Shown piece by piece: positions 47,244 to 59,814 of a stretch of 64,000 bases of DNA; the first letter of the stretch is position 1; every line of letters starts with the position of its first letter. The notes beneath the pieces were generated by a model, which was given only the letters and a program-made list of their open reading frames with translations, was not told the origin of the DNA and searched no databases. Origin of the DNA: Astrocystis sublimbata (taxonomy: Eukaryota; Ascomycota; Sordariomycetes; Xylariales; Xylariaceae). The translations under genes and the position numbers were made by a program. The stretch covers positions 124,001 to 188,000 of the forward strand of contig JAJNNY010000034.1 of NCBI GenBank assembly GCA_022453515.1, read 5' to 3'.

Positions 47244-47857
47244 CTACAACTCCTCCTTCTCCTTCTCGCTAATCCCTTTCTCGCTACTCCGCTCCCTCGA
47301 AGACGACTTAGGAGAGGGGGACTTGCTACCGGGCGAGCGCGCGCGCATGACAGCATCTTGCCCCGTCATGCGGCGGTCGAGGGCGCGGTCGAGCTTGGCG
47401 CCGAGCGCGAGCTTGCTGAGGTTGGCTGTTTTTTCCTCGGACAGCACGACGCGCTGCTTGGACAGCGCCTTGTTCTCCATGCGCTGCAGCCCCGTCTCGA
47501 TGTTGCGGATCTCGGCGTGCGCCGAGTCGTTTGTGCCTGTCGTGTTCATCGTCGCCGCTAGCGAGGGCGCTGTCGTGCTGTACGTACTCAGGCGCAGCGA
47601 GGCGCGCGGGGAGGCGAACTGTTGGGTGGTGGTTAGGGGTCTTGTTTTTTTGCTCTTTGGCTTCTTCTTCTTGGGGAGAGGGAGGTGGGTGGGTAGATGC
47701 TATGTCATCGAAGGGAATTGGTGGTTTGTGAGTGATAGGGGGTGAAGCCGGCTTTGAAGGTGAATTGCGAACGCTCTCGAGGCAGTTTTGGTGTAGCTAG
47801 CTAGCTATTCGCATCTAGAGTAAATAGAAAGGAGGTGTGACGTACCGAAGGTGCCAT
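47244..47857 (-). CDS. Small conserved Pezizomycotina protein, unknown function
   Basis: Exon 1 is only 12 nt (47857-47846, MAPS). After a 227-nt intron, exon 2 (47618-47244) continues FASPRASLRLSTYSTTAPS, giving 128 residues. The middle (AEIRNIETGLQRMENKALSKQR) is strongly helical and probably coiled coil. The C-terminal third is Ser/Lys/Glu-rich with SP motifs (RARSPGSKSPSPKSSS), which are possible phosphosites. I recall similar short proteins across filamentous ascomycetes but no assigned function. Without the tiny first exon the start would be the internal MNTTGTNDSAH. Confidence 0.72.
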
Positions 47858-50800
47858 TATAGGGCGGGATGATTCCAGAGAGGTAGGCATCTTGAGAAGA
47901 GAAAAAAAGACGGCTGGCTACCGGGTTCAAAGAAAAGCTCGGGTCGGTGCGTAGTATATCAATCGGTGTATATACTAGGTAGGTAGGTATTGGGCTACGA
48001 ATTTGACAATCGCAGAAGCACGTTGTTTTCTTGAGCTCGGTTGGGGCCCTTTCTTTCTTTCGCGTGACCCGCGCTGGACAAGGGATGAAACGCAATTGTG
48101 GGTTTTTTTTATTTGTTCGTCTTTCTTGAAGCGAGGCGGTAAACAAGGTTGCTTGTTGTTGTTCAGTCTAGTGGTTGGTATAGTATCCTAGCCCCAGATT
48201 GAGATGGAGACGGCGTGCCGAGATGACGATGATGATGACGATGATGGGATGGAAGGAGAGAAGAGGCGAATAAGTTGAACGGTAGGCGACTACGAGGGAA
48301 GGGAGGGAGGGATACGTGGTTGATAATAAGAAAGCGGCGGCGGCGACGTGGTGGTGGCAGTAGCAGCAACAGGAGAAGGAAAGGTACTGGTACTACTATG
48401 GTGCCGTAACACCAAAACGGCCTAGGTCCGGGGATCAATGCAAAACTAAGGTTAAGTACTTCAGGCCAGTCAGTAAGCCGTCCAGCATCTGCATATCGTA
48501 GCAATTACACTTGTAGGTACTACCGGCGCCACTCGAAGTGCCCTGCAGCCTAGGCAGCTCTAGCTAGTACCAGGGCACCAGGTGACAGAAAAAGGGAATT
48601 GTCTCGAAACACAGGTGTAGAGTGTAGCCTGCTAAGTGATACATGATATTACTACAGGACACAGTCAGAGACACAAGGACACAGAGACAGAAAGAGATTA
48701 GCAGGCGGTACAGTCGGCGATTTGTCGTATCTCAATTCTAGAGTACTCTAGCCGAACTGCAGAAAAGAAGGCAACTGGGCAACGACGACAGGGTTGTGGC
48801 TGATAGAATGTCGATTGAGTTTACAAAGGCGGAACTACTTCCGGCTTTAGGTAGGTACATACCACTTGGAATAGGAGGCCAGATCCAACAATTGAAACGG
48901 CCTGAATGCCAAAATGCCAAAATGCGCCTGGTGGCTGCTTCCTGTCAGCCTGTCTGTCACTCACTCGCAAGCCAATCCCAAACCAAGGGAATGGAATTGG
49001 GAATAGGAACGGAGTTTTCCAGGCATCCAGGGCTGGCCAGGCCAGGGTATGGCTGTGTACCGATACGCTAGAAAAAGATTGCTTCTTCATGCGCCCTTCA
49101 ATCGATACGACTAAAACAACATCTGAGATATCAATTGGGCAAATATAGGTACGACGTGTCTAATAATTTTGATTCCAGTAGTTACGTCGCTCTTCCTTCC
49201 ACCGATAAACCCTGAATTAAACCACGCGAAAGCAACAAAGGCGCACATGCTTGATTCACCAAGTACACAAAAGGAACAAACAGGGCACAACAATAGAGTA
49301 CCTAGACCCTTTGTGTCGTAAAGGGGCTGAAACGGGAGCATGGCCGCGCACGCGAGATAACAATAAGGGGCGTAGGAATTGGGTCGCGAGGTGGTATTCG
49401 ATGCCCTGGCCCGCCTGGTAGCGTCGCATTGAAGGGCCATCGAAAGGGCTTCTACTGCGGCCCAAGGGCATCTGGAGCACGTCCAGTCCGTCTGGGTTAG
49501 GGGTTAGCTCTGTTAGCAGTGGCACCGACTCAGGGCCTCGTCAGGCGCCCTGCCGGTACCTCGTGCTACTGTCCTCAAGCACAGTTAGTGCGGGTCAGGG
49601 GTCTTTGCAGATCCCGCACGTTTTTCTGCCTGTCTGGCACGTTGATGTCCAGATTAGCGTAGCATCGAGCATCAATCAACCGAGGGGCATTAGAAGCGAA
49701 GTAGACCTTCCTTCTCCATACTCGCGTTCGTAGAGCATAAGACGGGACGCTTAGCTTTTGCTTAGGGCTTTGAGTTTCACTATCCGCCAGACACCCCGAG
49801 GGCAGAGAAAGCATTGAGCAGTCCCATTCACTTGGTCGCATACTGAAGCGATGGCTGAACTAGTACGCCCTCTGACGACGATGGTGTATTATGCTAATCA
49901 CTTGATCTTCCGAACAGAGGCAATGGGGGACTTAATCGTACGGGTAATCAATCATATGCAGACATCTTATCATATAGGCAGTATGTCATAGAAACAATTT
50001 GTCAGTTGATCTACGCATACCTGCACCGATTCCACCAATGCCAGACCGAGCCGAGTCCTGACTGACCAAGATCGCCTTCTGTGGGGGGTGAACACGCCAT
50101 GTGGCCGTAGTATGAGTTCGGCCGAACGAACTACATACTGACTACGGCGATTAGCTTCTACGTCAGAAAAATCGAGGTAAATTAAGCCTGTTTATTACCA
50201 CCAATGGCACGTCATTGATGAGCCGTCGCAGCGGGAATGACTCGCGAAAGTACCGTACTGTAGCAGCCCGGCTAGTCTGCCTACGATATAGTTAAAAATG
50301 TTCGACTTCCCTCGGTAGTGCTCTACTACCGACTATTACCGTCAATTACCCTGCGTTAGGCAGCTTGGCAGAAACCCATACGCAAGTGAGTCTTCTTTGG
50401 AGTTTTTGTCTCGATGGTTCGTGTCATAATTGGATGAAGTGCCATCGCTGCCATGCATGAGAATTCAAGATGGGAAATCATCTTCCCAATCACCCACACC
50501 TGAAACCCAAAATGCTGACACGACACGTGTAGATGGCAGGGTAAGGCTCCTTCCTGTCTTCGGTATGTATGCTATATGCGGTCATCATCCAGCTTCTTAC
50601 ATAGAACGCCATTGTTAGCCCACCGGATGATCTCACCCAAGAGCCATGTTGTTGATCGTCAAATAGGTGGGTTTCGTGAAAAGCAGCCCTGTCGACACCA
50701 AGTTGTAAGCAGATAAGCGTCTACTAGCCCGATTGATGATCACGAAACCACGAGTCTATCGTCCTCTTGTTTATTTGTCACTGTTCGGATGCCTCTCCAG

Positions 50801-52784
50801 CTTCCGGTGGAAACGAAGAAATCGGCCTGCGGCCCGGCCTAGCGACATTTACGGATAACTCCTCGCATGGCTCCCGACTCGACAAAGAACTACTGGATTG
50901 TGAAACACCGGCTGGCTTTGGCAATCGACCCCTCTGCACGTGGCATCCTCGTGCTCTCGTAGATCATCCGGGGTCCCGATCCTACCGTTGCAGGTGAGGA
51001 GTAAGTCAGTGAGTAAGGAGATATGCACTACGACGGCGCAGCTATGCGAACACGGCTTGATGAAACCAACATGCCTTATTGATGGAGCGAATGGCGATTT
51101 CATGCTCAATACTCAACCCATTTGTGCGATAGCCGGATTCGTACGCTGGGCGATCAATTGGTTTGCAATTGCGGAGTCAGGGGATAAAAATAGCCATCGT
51201 GAGCAAGACCGGTTGAATCAATACTTACATACCCAGTACAGTAGATGGTTCAGCCTGCATTTTGCTTCTGCTGTCAGCTTTGTCCACGTAGGATCCAGAG
51301 CACAGTAGCCTGGATGCCTGGCTGCCTGGTCCACGACGAACCATGGCATGTTAGGTGGTAGGAAAGGTCTCAGGCGCATCTGACATGCAGGCTCAGCACG
51401 TGGTGGCAAGGGCATCAGCACAGACAGCGTTTCCACTGCCTGTCCACTCCTCTCTCTCATCACCGCCGCCAATCACACCAAGAACTTTCAGCGCCTAAAC
51501 TGTACTGATATCGATGAATTCGTATTAGCATGTCAATTCCCATCACACCACCAGAAGTCAAAGATCATCGCCCTTCTTCCCCTCATGTAAGAGTGGGGTG
51601 ACACCGGCCCCCACAAACAGCCCATGTCGGCTTGCTCATGATAAGTATTACATAGGATGAGGGGAATGGAAAGATGGCGGACATCCGGGTTTTGAAAGGA
51701 AACCGCCCGAGCCGCCATGTTTCTTGTCATATCTACCAGACCAATGTTGCTTGAGCTGAGCCCTTCTATGCTCCGGTCTGACGCTGCCCTGCGGCATGGT
51801 AGGATACCGTAGCTTACGGGTGTGATTATTAGTTGGTAGATTGTCGACTAGCTCCGCCTATGTACAGCAGACTTTGTCAGAAGTCCCGTGTTCAGACGAT
51901 GTTCTGCGCACCCTGACACGGCCACGAGTTTCTCACAGCTATTATCTAGTCTAGAAACCGCACTTGGATGTTCCAGACTATTATGTCGGAAACAATGAAC
52001 AGAGTGGGCTCTATATGCCACCCATGAGTTTATCCATGGCCGATCGTTGTCCGTACCAGAATATCGCCAGCTCTTGTTGCTCGACAGGAGCTTGAGATGT
52101 AGAAAATAAACCTCTGGGTGCCCCGATAGTCCTGGCGTCAACGTCCATGTCCATGTATGGTGGTCAAAATCGCGCGTCTTGTGTGAGTTCAATGTCTTTT
52201 CAGATTCGAACAACGGTTTAAACCAGATTTTCGATCTTCCTAGCGCCTTGTTTTCGCACATGCCTAGGTCGGCAGACTCTACCCATGAGCTCGTCCAAAT
52301 TTGTGCAGTTGTCTTGGATTGTATACGAAGCTTTAGAAATGACTCAAGCTCACGAGATGTATATACAATAACTTGAGAGGCTCTTAAGAATTCAGCTTAG
52401 CCATGTGTCAAGCATCAAGGTCGAAGGATATTAATTGTCTCCGCAGAGTGCTCGATAGCTTCATTGTGGGATAATCATGTGGATTTTAGCATATCGTGTA
52501 TTAGACCGCCTATTCGAATAACGCTCCCGTCCTGGTAAAATCTCTTAAGACATAAGAACAGAGAAGTTTACTATGCCAGGAAGGTGGGCGAACAAGAGTT
52601 GAACGCTCGAAAATCACGCAGTCACACACAATCGCTTCTGACACGTTTTTGGTGCTTTTTATACGAGTATTGCTACTCGGTTTTTATTTGATTTTATTGA
52701 ACTCAACGGTAGTTTTACCCAAGGAAATCTAGGAGAAAGAGAAGGAAAGAGGAAAAAAATCAAGGCAACTTTTCTTTTCCGGCA
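47858..52784. other. Gene-poor region
   Basis: Nearly 5 kb with only short frames. The longest is 137 codons at 52261-51848 (-), with no signature. A (GATGATGAC)-type repeat lies near 48218-48245. No tRNA or rRNA gene was recognised on inspection. Confidence 0.45.
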
Positions 52785-53622
52785 CTAGGTCTTGTGCTTG
52801 TATCCCTTTTTTTTAGTGCTGTTTGACGTCTTTGCTTTCTTGGTCACATGCTCCGCCGCCGCATCGTATGGAGATCTGTGTGAGCGCCGCGAACTTGAAC
52901 TATGTGCCACCAACGGAGAGGCAGTGGAGACTATTCGATCGCCGTCCTCAGCCGCAGCTGCGAAGCCCTCACCGGCGCCGTATGCGGAAGATCTCTTGTA
53001 CCCATTATTCCTGTGACCCTTGCGCGCCTTCGCCTTGCGAACTTGAATGGGGGAGAGCGATGAGCTCGATCCTCGATGGGACTCTAAACCATTCACATAG
53101 CATGGTCAGCCATAGGACAGTATGTCATCGGTGGCTGTTGCGGTGCTTGTGAATTCTTTTCTCCTTGTCCTCCTTGCTCTCCTTACCATGTCGGCTCGAT
53201 CCACCATGACGACTCGGTCCACCACGACCACCCGACCGGCTCGACTCACCATGTTGGCTTCGACTATCATGAATGGTACAGTCACTGCAGCAGCCATGCC
53301 CGCATTTACCAAATTCTTCCATTCGTTGCGTCTCGGGGTTCCAAACTTGGCCCTGGTAACTTTGTTGCTCGCAAGAGGCTTTCCAATTTCGGCCTTGTCC
53401 GCACGTACAACAAGTCCATTCCGGATATCCCATCTCTCTGTGGTAGCACAAGATAAGAGGGCAAGAGGTTTCCTTGTCTTGAGTTTTCTCGCTGTAGTTC
53501 CCGGAGCCAGGGAGGCATGGGTAAGTATATCCTGTATTTTCATCAAAAAAAGATAATCCGCAATAAACCCACCTCACCGAAGTGTGGAAACATGGGTGGA
53601 CATATGTATGGCAGAAGCACAT
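52785..53622 (-). CDS. Cys/His-rich protein A of a tandem family, basic C-terminus
   Basis: Exons 53622-53187 and 53083-52785 (intron 103 nt, donor GTAAGG, CTGAC branch) give 244 residues. The start MCFCH was chosen by analogy with its neighbour; an open frame extends to ATG 53745. Cysteine/histidine pattern: C11-x-H13-x6-YC21, then C54-PLIL-C59, WTCCTCG (69-75) and C107-x-H109-x2-C112-x2-C115, a treble-clef/RING-like spacing. The tail is Ser/Arg/His-rich and then strongly basic (VRKAKARKGHRNNGYKR and KKAKTSNSTKKKGYKHK), suggesting a nuclear or nucleic-acid role. No family name is recognised. Confidence 0.68.
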
Positions 53623-54954
53623 GTTGAGCTGTCTAATGGAGTTTGACGATTTAGAGGTGTAGGCGAGTAAGAATAACGGCAAGACACTCGAGAAGGCTAG
53701 CACACAATGTTCAAGATACCTAGATCTCTTGTCATTGTCTCCCATGGCCCTAAGCTCTTATTATAACATCCCAAGTATGGGCTATATATCCTTAAACTTT
53801 ACATAGCTTGGGTGGGTTGCGTGCGTACTTGACCATGCAAAGCCCGAACTGTTGATGATCGCACAAAGGGATAAACCATAGAAACGGCTGGTACAGAAAC
53901 ACCACGTTTCCCTACGCAACACAACAGTACGCTTATAGCAAACAGTTTGCTTTTGATATCGAAGAAGACAACAACCAAAAAATACCTTGACATCTGCGAA
54001 TAAGGCGGTAGTATTCCGTGTTGTCAATCTAACCTGGACGAAACTGAGTGAGGATGGGACTTGTGTCCCTCAAGGGTAACATCAGTTTATGTATGGTCCA
54101 ATCTCAAACATTGTCTCGAGCAGACTTGCTTTTTTTCTCCGGGTTTCGCATTCCTCTGACACAGTGGCACCCTAGTTCGATCTTACCGGCATGCAACTTT
54201 CCTTGTCCGATCGAGACTATCTGCAGGAGATACTATATCTCGGGGAGATAGACCCGTGAGCATGGCCGTGAAGAGCACGGTCGTCTTGGGCCGGTGATCT
54301 ATAACCTCTGGCGTAACCCGAGATGCAGTCTTATTGAGGAATCATACGTACGTTTGGCATGGTCCTTTCTTTTCACATGTTACTTCGTGCTGGAAATCAC
54401 CATCTCATGTACCCTTGTATGCATTTGACTAATTTGACCCTCTCCAAAACATGCATTGTGGTTGGACTCCCTTACATCCTTTCCACACAGCCCACTCGCT
54501 AGCGCCTGTCTTGTTCAACTTAAACTCTCCAGTCTGTGAGTTTGCAACGCCTAAGGCTCTCGCATTATGTTACATTTCTGTGTGATAGCCCCGGGTGCAG
54601 CCAACCAAACCAAGTCCCTATACGATTACTGATCCGAAAAGCCTCAACGCCTCAACGCCTCGCCAAGCCATAACCACTGCGTGGCCATCATGGGCAACCT
54701 TTTACACTTGTCATGGTTCATGAAATTCAGCCACTGAGAGGGGGGGCTGTTGGAGACTCGAACTGAGATCTTATCTGCATGACCCTGAACTCATCGGCTA
54801 CACATGCCTGTAGCTGGCCTGTAGCAAGGCCACTGGATATCATATTGGCGAACGTGGCTTGAAGTTCACCCTGCTGCATATCATGGATGTTCTCCAGTCA
54901 CAACGCGACCACCGAACATCCCTGACCGCCGCAGATCGACTCGATGTGCTTCTC
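53623..54954. other. Intergenic between paralogues A and B
   Basis: Probable promoter of gene A, with the 3' end of gene B beyond it. An open frame continues upstream of the chosen start of A to 53745. No further copy of the family was found by eye. Confidence 0.45.
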
Positions 54955-55406
54955 CTAATGCTCCGTGGCAGCTTCGCAGGTTTCACAGCAGATGTGATCG
55001 CACCGGTATTCCTGCCTGTCGATGATCATGATACAACTGCAACGACCTGGGAACGACGAATCAGCTATCACGTGCGCAGGGTACGCAGGCCACGCGTACA
55101 ATAGCACAATGGGCTCATAAGTAAGGTAATTATCTGCAAGGACGAACCTTTGTCGTTCCACTCCTTGCCACACCAGCAGCAGTTCCAGTATCCCCCACGC
55201 TCCTCGAACGGGCATCTCGCTAGGGGACACCGGATATGCGCGCCATAGTCCGGCGGCGGCGGCCAGGGTACCGAGCTGCGGATACACCTCCTGCAAGGCT
55301 TCCGCGGCTTTCGGGACCGCGGGTTCGAGGGGGGTGCCTCTGAGCAGTAGAGCGTTCGAGTGACAACGTGCTCGCACCTCAGCGTGTAGGCCGTTTCCGT
55401 ACACAT
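54955..55406 (-). CDS. Cys/His-rich protein B of a tandem family
   Basis: Exons 55406-55148 and 55046-54955 (intron 101 nt, weak donor GTTCGT) give 116 residues. The pattern is the same as in A: C11-x-H13-x6-YC21 at identical positions, C60-PLAR-C65, WNCCWCG (74-80) and C102-x-H104-x2-C107-x2-C110. The second exon supplies the last motif, which supports the splice. No signal peptide, no helix and no basic tail, so this is the minimal form of the family. An in-frame ATG 27 nt upstream is possible. A zinc-binding fold is inferred; function unknown. Confidence 0.7.
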
Positions 55407-56352
55407 GGTTGGCTTAGCCTTGGGGTGTTTCAAGTGAATTGGAAAGTGGAGGGCATGGCTTATGCGTATCGCGTGTCTCGTTCCGTCATGTGTTAATGCG
55501 ATAGACAGCTGGCTGGTTGGTGAGTCGCCTCGGAGTCAGCGGTGCTAGCTAACGTCGTCTCTGTACCTCAACGCTCGAGGTTGTTGGAGTGTCCAAGTCA
55601 TGACTTTGCCCAGCTCACAGCTTCAGTAGCTTCTCTTATACTCTATAACATTCCTATACCGGTCGATTTCCCGTGAATTTCGTCACTATGTTATCAGCTT
55701 TCCTCGGCTCATGCGCACTACTGCTTCAAAATCAATATTTCGAGCCATGCTCAAGCCTTAGAAGCCACAGCCAGGAAGATTTAAAGGACGTCTCGGTTCT
55801 CTAGCTGGGGATGCTTGTCATTGTGAATGTGAATACGAGGGCAGCATTCCATGTAAGATCATGTAGTCTATGGGCTTGGATTGGTGAGATCTAGAGAGTC
55901 TACATGCAGATTGTTCGGCATGTAGCCGCCGGTCATGGTTCCCCAGAGCGGAAAGGGGCTTGCATATCTGTTGCCTCTGATACGCTGAGAAGGACCTACA
56001 ACTGCAGCATAACCATGGTAGGGCGTGTGCAAAAGATTTGTCCGTTTGAAACCAGTGATATGATATATTCTTATCATGATTGGCATAGCACTATCTATGT
56101 TCTATTTTATTTATGATAACCCCTTGTTGCCATAGAACCCCAGATCAACGCGCAAAGACATCGCTTCAAGCAAGAAGAAATATAACCAACAACGACCTAA
56201 GTTCGCTCAATGTCAACAACCATCGTTGGAGTCTCAACAGCCACGCCAACAACACCAAGATTCTCCATGCTGCAGTCGACATTACACCAAATAGTTTTCG
56301 TGTCAATGCCACTTATCTCACGGCGCCCCATGCCCATACCCCAACAACAGAT
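55407..56352. other. Intergenic between paralogues B and C
   Basis: No gene is recognised; the probable promoter of gene B. Confidence 0.45.
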
Positions 56353-57006
56353 CTAGGTGGGGGGAGTCTCGGGAGCCGCGGGACCATGCCAGCAAAACTG
56401 GCAGACATTGTGATAGCATAGGGTATCGGGGATGGTCAAATGGCGGTAAACGCAGTACCTGTTGCTATTCCCGCCGCGCTGGCAATGGCAACAGACCCAG
56501 GACCAACCCAGCTGGTCGAGCCTGCAGCCCGAGGTCATGCAGTACACCGACTGCAGGCAGTTACCCGCCGCACAGGGGTTGAGAAAGTCGTACCCGCGCT
56601 CGGGATCGTACTCGGGCGCGATCGTCAGGTTGTTGCACGGATGCCGCACGAGTCCGCTGCTGTTACTGCTGCTGCTTCTGCCGCTGCCGCCGTGTTGGGA
56701 ATACGAAGTCATCACCTGCGTTGGACTTTCTACCGGCGGGCCCAGGGTCGAGTTCCGGCAGAATTGGTAAGCGATCTCGTACTCGATGGGGTTGTTGCAT
56801 GGCGGTAAGTGGTGATAGTGCAGATGGTAGTACATGCACATGGCGTTGCTGATTCCTCCGTCGTCGACTTTGGTTTTTTCTCTTGATGTGGACGTTTCGC
56901 TTTGACTGTCTTTTGAGCCGCGGTGACGTCCGAACTTCAACTTGAGTCGTGAGTATGAGGATTCCTGGAAGATACGCTGTTCTCTTGAGCGGGGACGAGG
57001 CCTCAA
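56353..57006 (-). CDS. Cys/His-rich protein C of a tandem family
   Basis: One exon of 217 codons. A second start, MCMYYHLHYHH at 56841, gives 162 residues and aligns with A and B. Counting from it: C15 and C28, C101-MTSG-C106, WVCCHC (115-120) and C142-x-H144-x2-C147-x2-C150. A Ser/Gly-rich insert (about 45-63) widens the middle. The N-terminal extension from 57006 is polar and basic and may be leader. The last exon boundary seen in B is absent here. Zinc-binding is inferred; function unknown. Confidence 0.68.
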   Translation of the reverse strand: MRPRPRSREQRIFQESSYSRLKLKFGRHRGSKDSQSETSTSREKTKVDDGGISNAMCMYYHLHYHHLPPCNNPIEYEIAYQFCRNSTLGPPVESPTQVMTSYSQHGGSGRSSSSNSSGLVRHPCNNLTIAPEYDPERGYDFLNPCAAGNCLQSVYCMTSGCRLDQLGWSWVCCHCQRGGNSNRYCVYRHLTIPDTLCYHNVCQFCWHGPAAPETPPT

Positions 57007-59814
57007 ACCTATGATGGAAATCGGTCTTTATAGAGGCAATAAGTTCAACGACTCGTCATCGGGTTGGTCTTCGAGATGCGGCTGACAGTGAATGGATGCT
57101 CTCCCTCGACGGAAGGAGCTCGTCTTCCCTGCGTCGGGCTCGGTTATTGAGTCTTGAGTCTGGGTATATCATGCTTGAACAGTTTCATAAACCGAGACCA
57201 AGAACGATACGTCCGCCGCTCCCTTCTGTGATAGATTGTTCGCTAAGCCAAACAGACCTCGTAGTCCCCGCGTGCTCACTGCTCTGGACTCACAATCTCG
57301 AAATCGACTTGCTATCGTGTTCGTCTCTTGATGGACACAGCATGGTGGATGACGACGGGATAGCAGCGTACTTATACAAGGGCCCTTTACTTCTTGCTTG
57401 ACTTGGGATGAAATCTTTGTCCCTGCGTCACAGGGTGGTTTGCGGAGAGAGCAACCGGAGACGAGAAGTAAGCTGGCCTGCTGCATCACGCTGGGTTCGG
57501 TCTGGTCTGATATGGTCTCGGTGGTAGAAGGATGCAAGAAATTCATTGGTGTCGTAAATGATCAGATACACGAAGTAGAAATGGTAGCAAGAAAAGGGAC
57601 GCCCGTCATTGCGTGGCCGAGCCTTGTTTATTGACGCCATGTCGGTTGATTTACAAGCTAACTCACCTGCGGCCGAAAGAAGTCTTGGTGGTTTCTCAGC
57701 ATTGAAGAAAACGAGGCGACACAGTTCCACGGCTTCACTTTAGTCAGGTCTCGATCTAGCAGTACCTGGGGGTTCTGAGCTAGGAGCGCTAATCCCTACA
57801 TCAAGTTGTTCCCGAATGTGTTGTTTGTTTGCTTCAAATTCGTTAACGAGTGAGTGTCTGCAGGGCCAGCCCGCTTCTGGGACACAGAACTGAGACATCG
57901 GAAGACTCTCCCTCGGAGGAAATGGTTACGCCCAGTTAATTTATCATTAGACCGAAATCTGAATGATAAATATGTCCGCGTTCACGGCATGGCCGGAGGA
58001 TATTGGCTGCCTATGGCCTGATTCTGACGAATTTTTCGTAACTAAGCTCGCCCCGATCATGAAAGTTTCCGCTTGACGATCGCAAACACTGACTACAGTC
58101 AGCAAAAACGTCCCGCGTTAGCGGCGGTATTGCCACGCTGAAACTGAACCCAGGCTCGCTAGGACGGTGTCACGTCAACGGCTCGCTCCGATCTATGCAT
58201 AACCAAGGGATCGACCCGTAGCGAAGTATTACGTGCTCCTTCTACCAGTGTTCCATCAGCCCTAAATGAACATTCCGCTCGGGGTTTGCTCAACACGGAC
58301 CGAATCTGAGTGGTCAAGCGTTACTGTTGGTCCTGACACCGTTAGTATCTGGTGTCACCAGCGTGGCTGCGCTCTATTTTTATCGAAGAGAGCCGGACAC
58401 GTGCGAGGAATAAAACCCAACTACGGAGCTAGATCACCAACCGCGGTTGTTAGAGCATCAAGGCGCACAGTTCAAGGGTATGGTAACACAAATATCTAGC
58501 TGAATGATTTGCGATAAGGTCAGCTACGGGCTTTGAACGGCCAGGCCTATGACCGAGCCGCCGGGTCGGTCGGTGTCACCGTGGTATCAAGGGGCGTCGG
58601 TGGTAGCTTCCTCGATCTGCGTACGCCTTGTCTTCTATAAATGAGAGGGCCACCCCGAGCCACACAATTCTTCCTCCTGTCTCTGTGCCCAACATCTTTG
58701 ACTATGGGTACCACCTGCGGTGCGATGGACTCGCAGCAACTTCGAAACTCCTTTTGATTACGACGCTTCCTGTCTCAAGATCTGGAAAGCACGGCATGAG
58801 ATGTACCTAGCGTGCGCAGCGGGATCATGCTGGGCTAGAGGGCCAGTCTCGGATATCAGAAGTCTTGATTGGCTCTGCTTGCCCTTCGGGCTGGTGCTCC
58901 CGCTGCGCCGGGTCATAGTTATTTGTTCTGTTGCTGTGGAACGTGGAAGGCTGGATGCCTACAGTATCGAGATAGGCAGGGAGCCGTGTCGCATCGGGAG
59001 AGTTAGTTTGCTGTATTGATGTAGAGCAGATTAGTTAACTGAAGACTGAGAAAAACTCCTTATTATCTTCTTTGGAAACGGTAATAAGTAGTATTGATGG
59101 TGATGTTGACCTTGCTGTTCTATTTCACGCCCTAAGAATACGTTCTATTTACCGCGCAAGGCGTATTCGACGCGACTCAGTCTACCTACCTATACGTAGA
59201 TATGTTGCTGAGCCTGTTTTGAACCTACGGAGATACTGCTTCGCTACGCTCTCGAACATTTGCTTCCCAGTCCGAAGTATACTTCCTTGTACCGTTGCAC
59301 CCGGATGGCTGGTGGCCGACCAATAACATCCTCACGGCCCACGGAAAAAAGCCCAAGTGGTTAGAACGAGAGACGGTAGGCTTCGCGCCCGCGTCTCGTA
59401 GCCCACGCGCCAGAGTAGTTGGTTCTACCTTTTGAATTCTGCATATCGCTCGTTCGTATATATATCCACCCCAGGTCCCAATTTCAATGCAATCACGCGG
59501 ATATTAGATGTTTGAATAGAAGACTCAAGTCAATGCACAAGTTAGTGATGCGAATTCATTTTTAAGGTAGTGTTTTTTTCATTGTATTATTATCTCGCAC
59601 GCTAATGCGCCCGACGTATTTTGATTATTATCAAGGGTGTTTAATAGGATTCCCTTCAATGTGGTCGTTGATAAGACTGGTGAAACGTCATAGTACATGG
59701 ACCAACAAGCACAGACACTCCCCCATAATACGCGGTGGGGGTATATACAATGAGCCCCAGACCGTGCGTTTCAGTATTTTGTTTTGCCAATTAATTAAGG
59801 TAAACAGGGCGCGC
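57007..59814. other. Gene-poor region
   Basis: Only short frames without signatures. A TATA-like TATAAAT near 58636 precedes a short frame beginning MGTTCGAMD that stops after 16 codons. Nothing else is supported. Confidence 0.45.

Noticed and set aside
53106..53546. 146-codon frame overlapping Cys-rich gene A
   Set aside because: It follows from a tempting 46-nt intron, but that frame loses the Cys/His motifs shared with genes B and C.
59340..59420. Possible tRNA-like fold around a GC-rich inverted segment
   Set aside because: No A-box or B-box match and no acceptor-stem pairing could be found.
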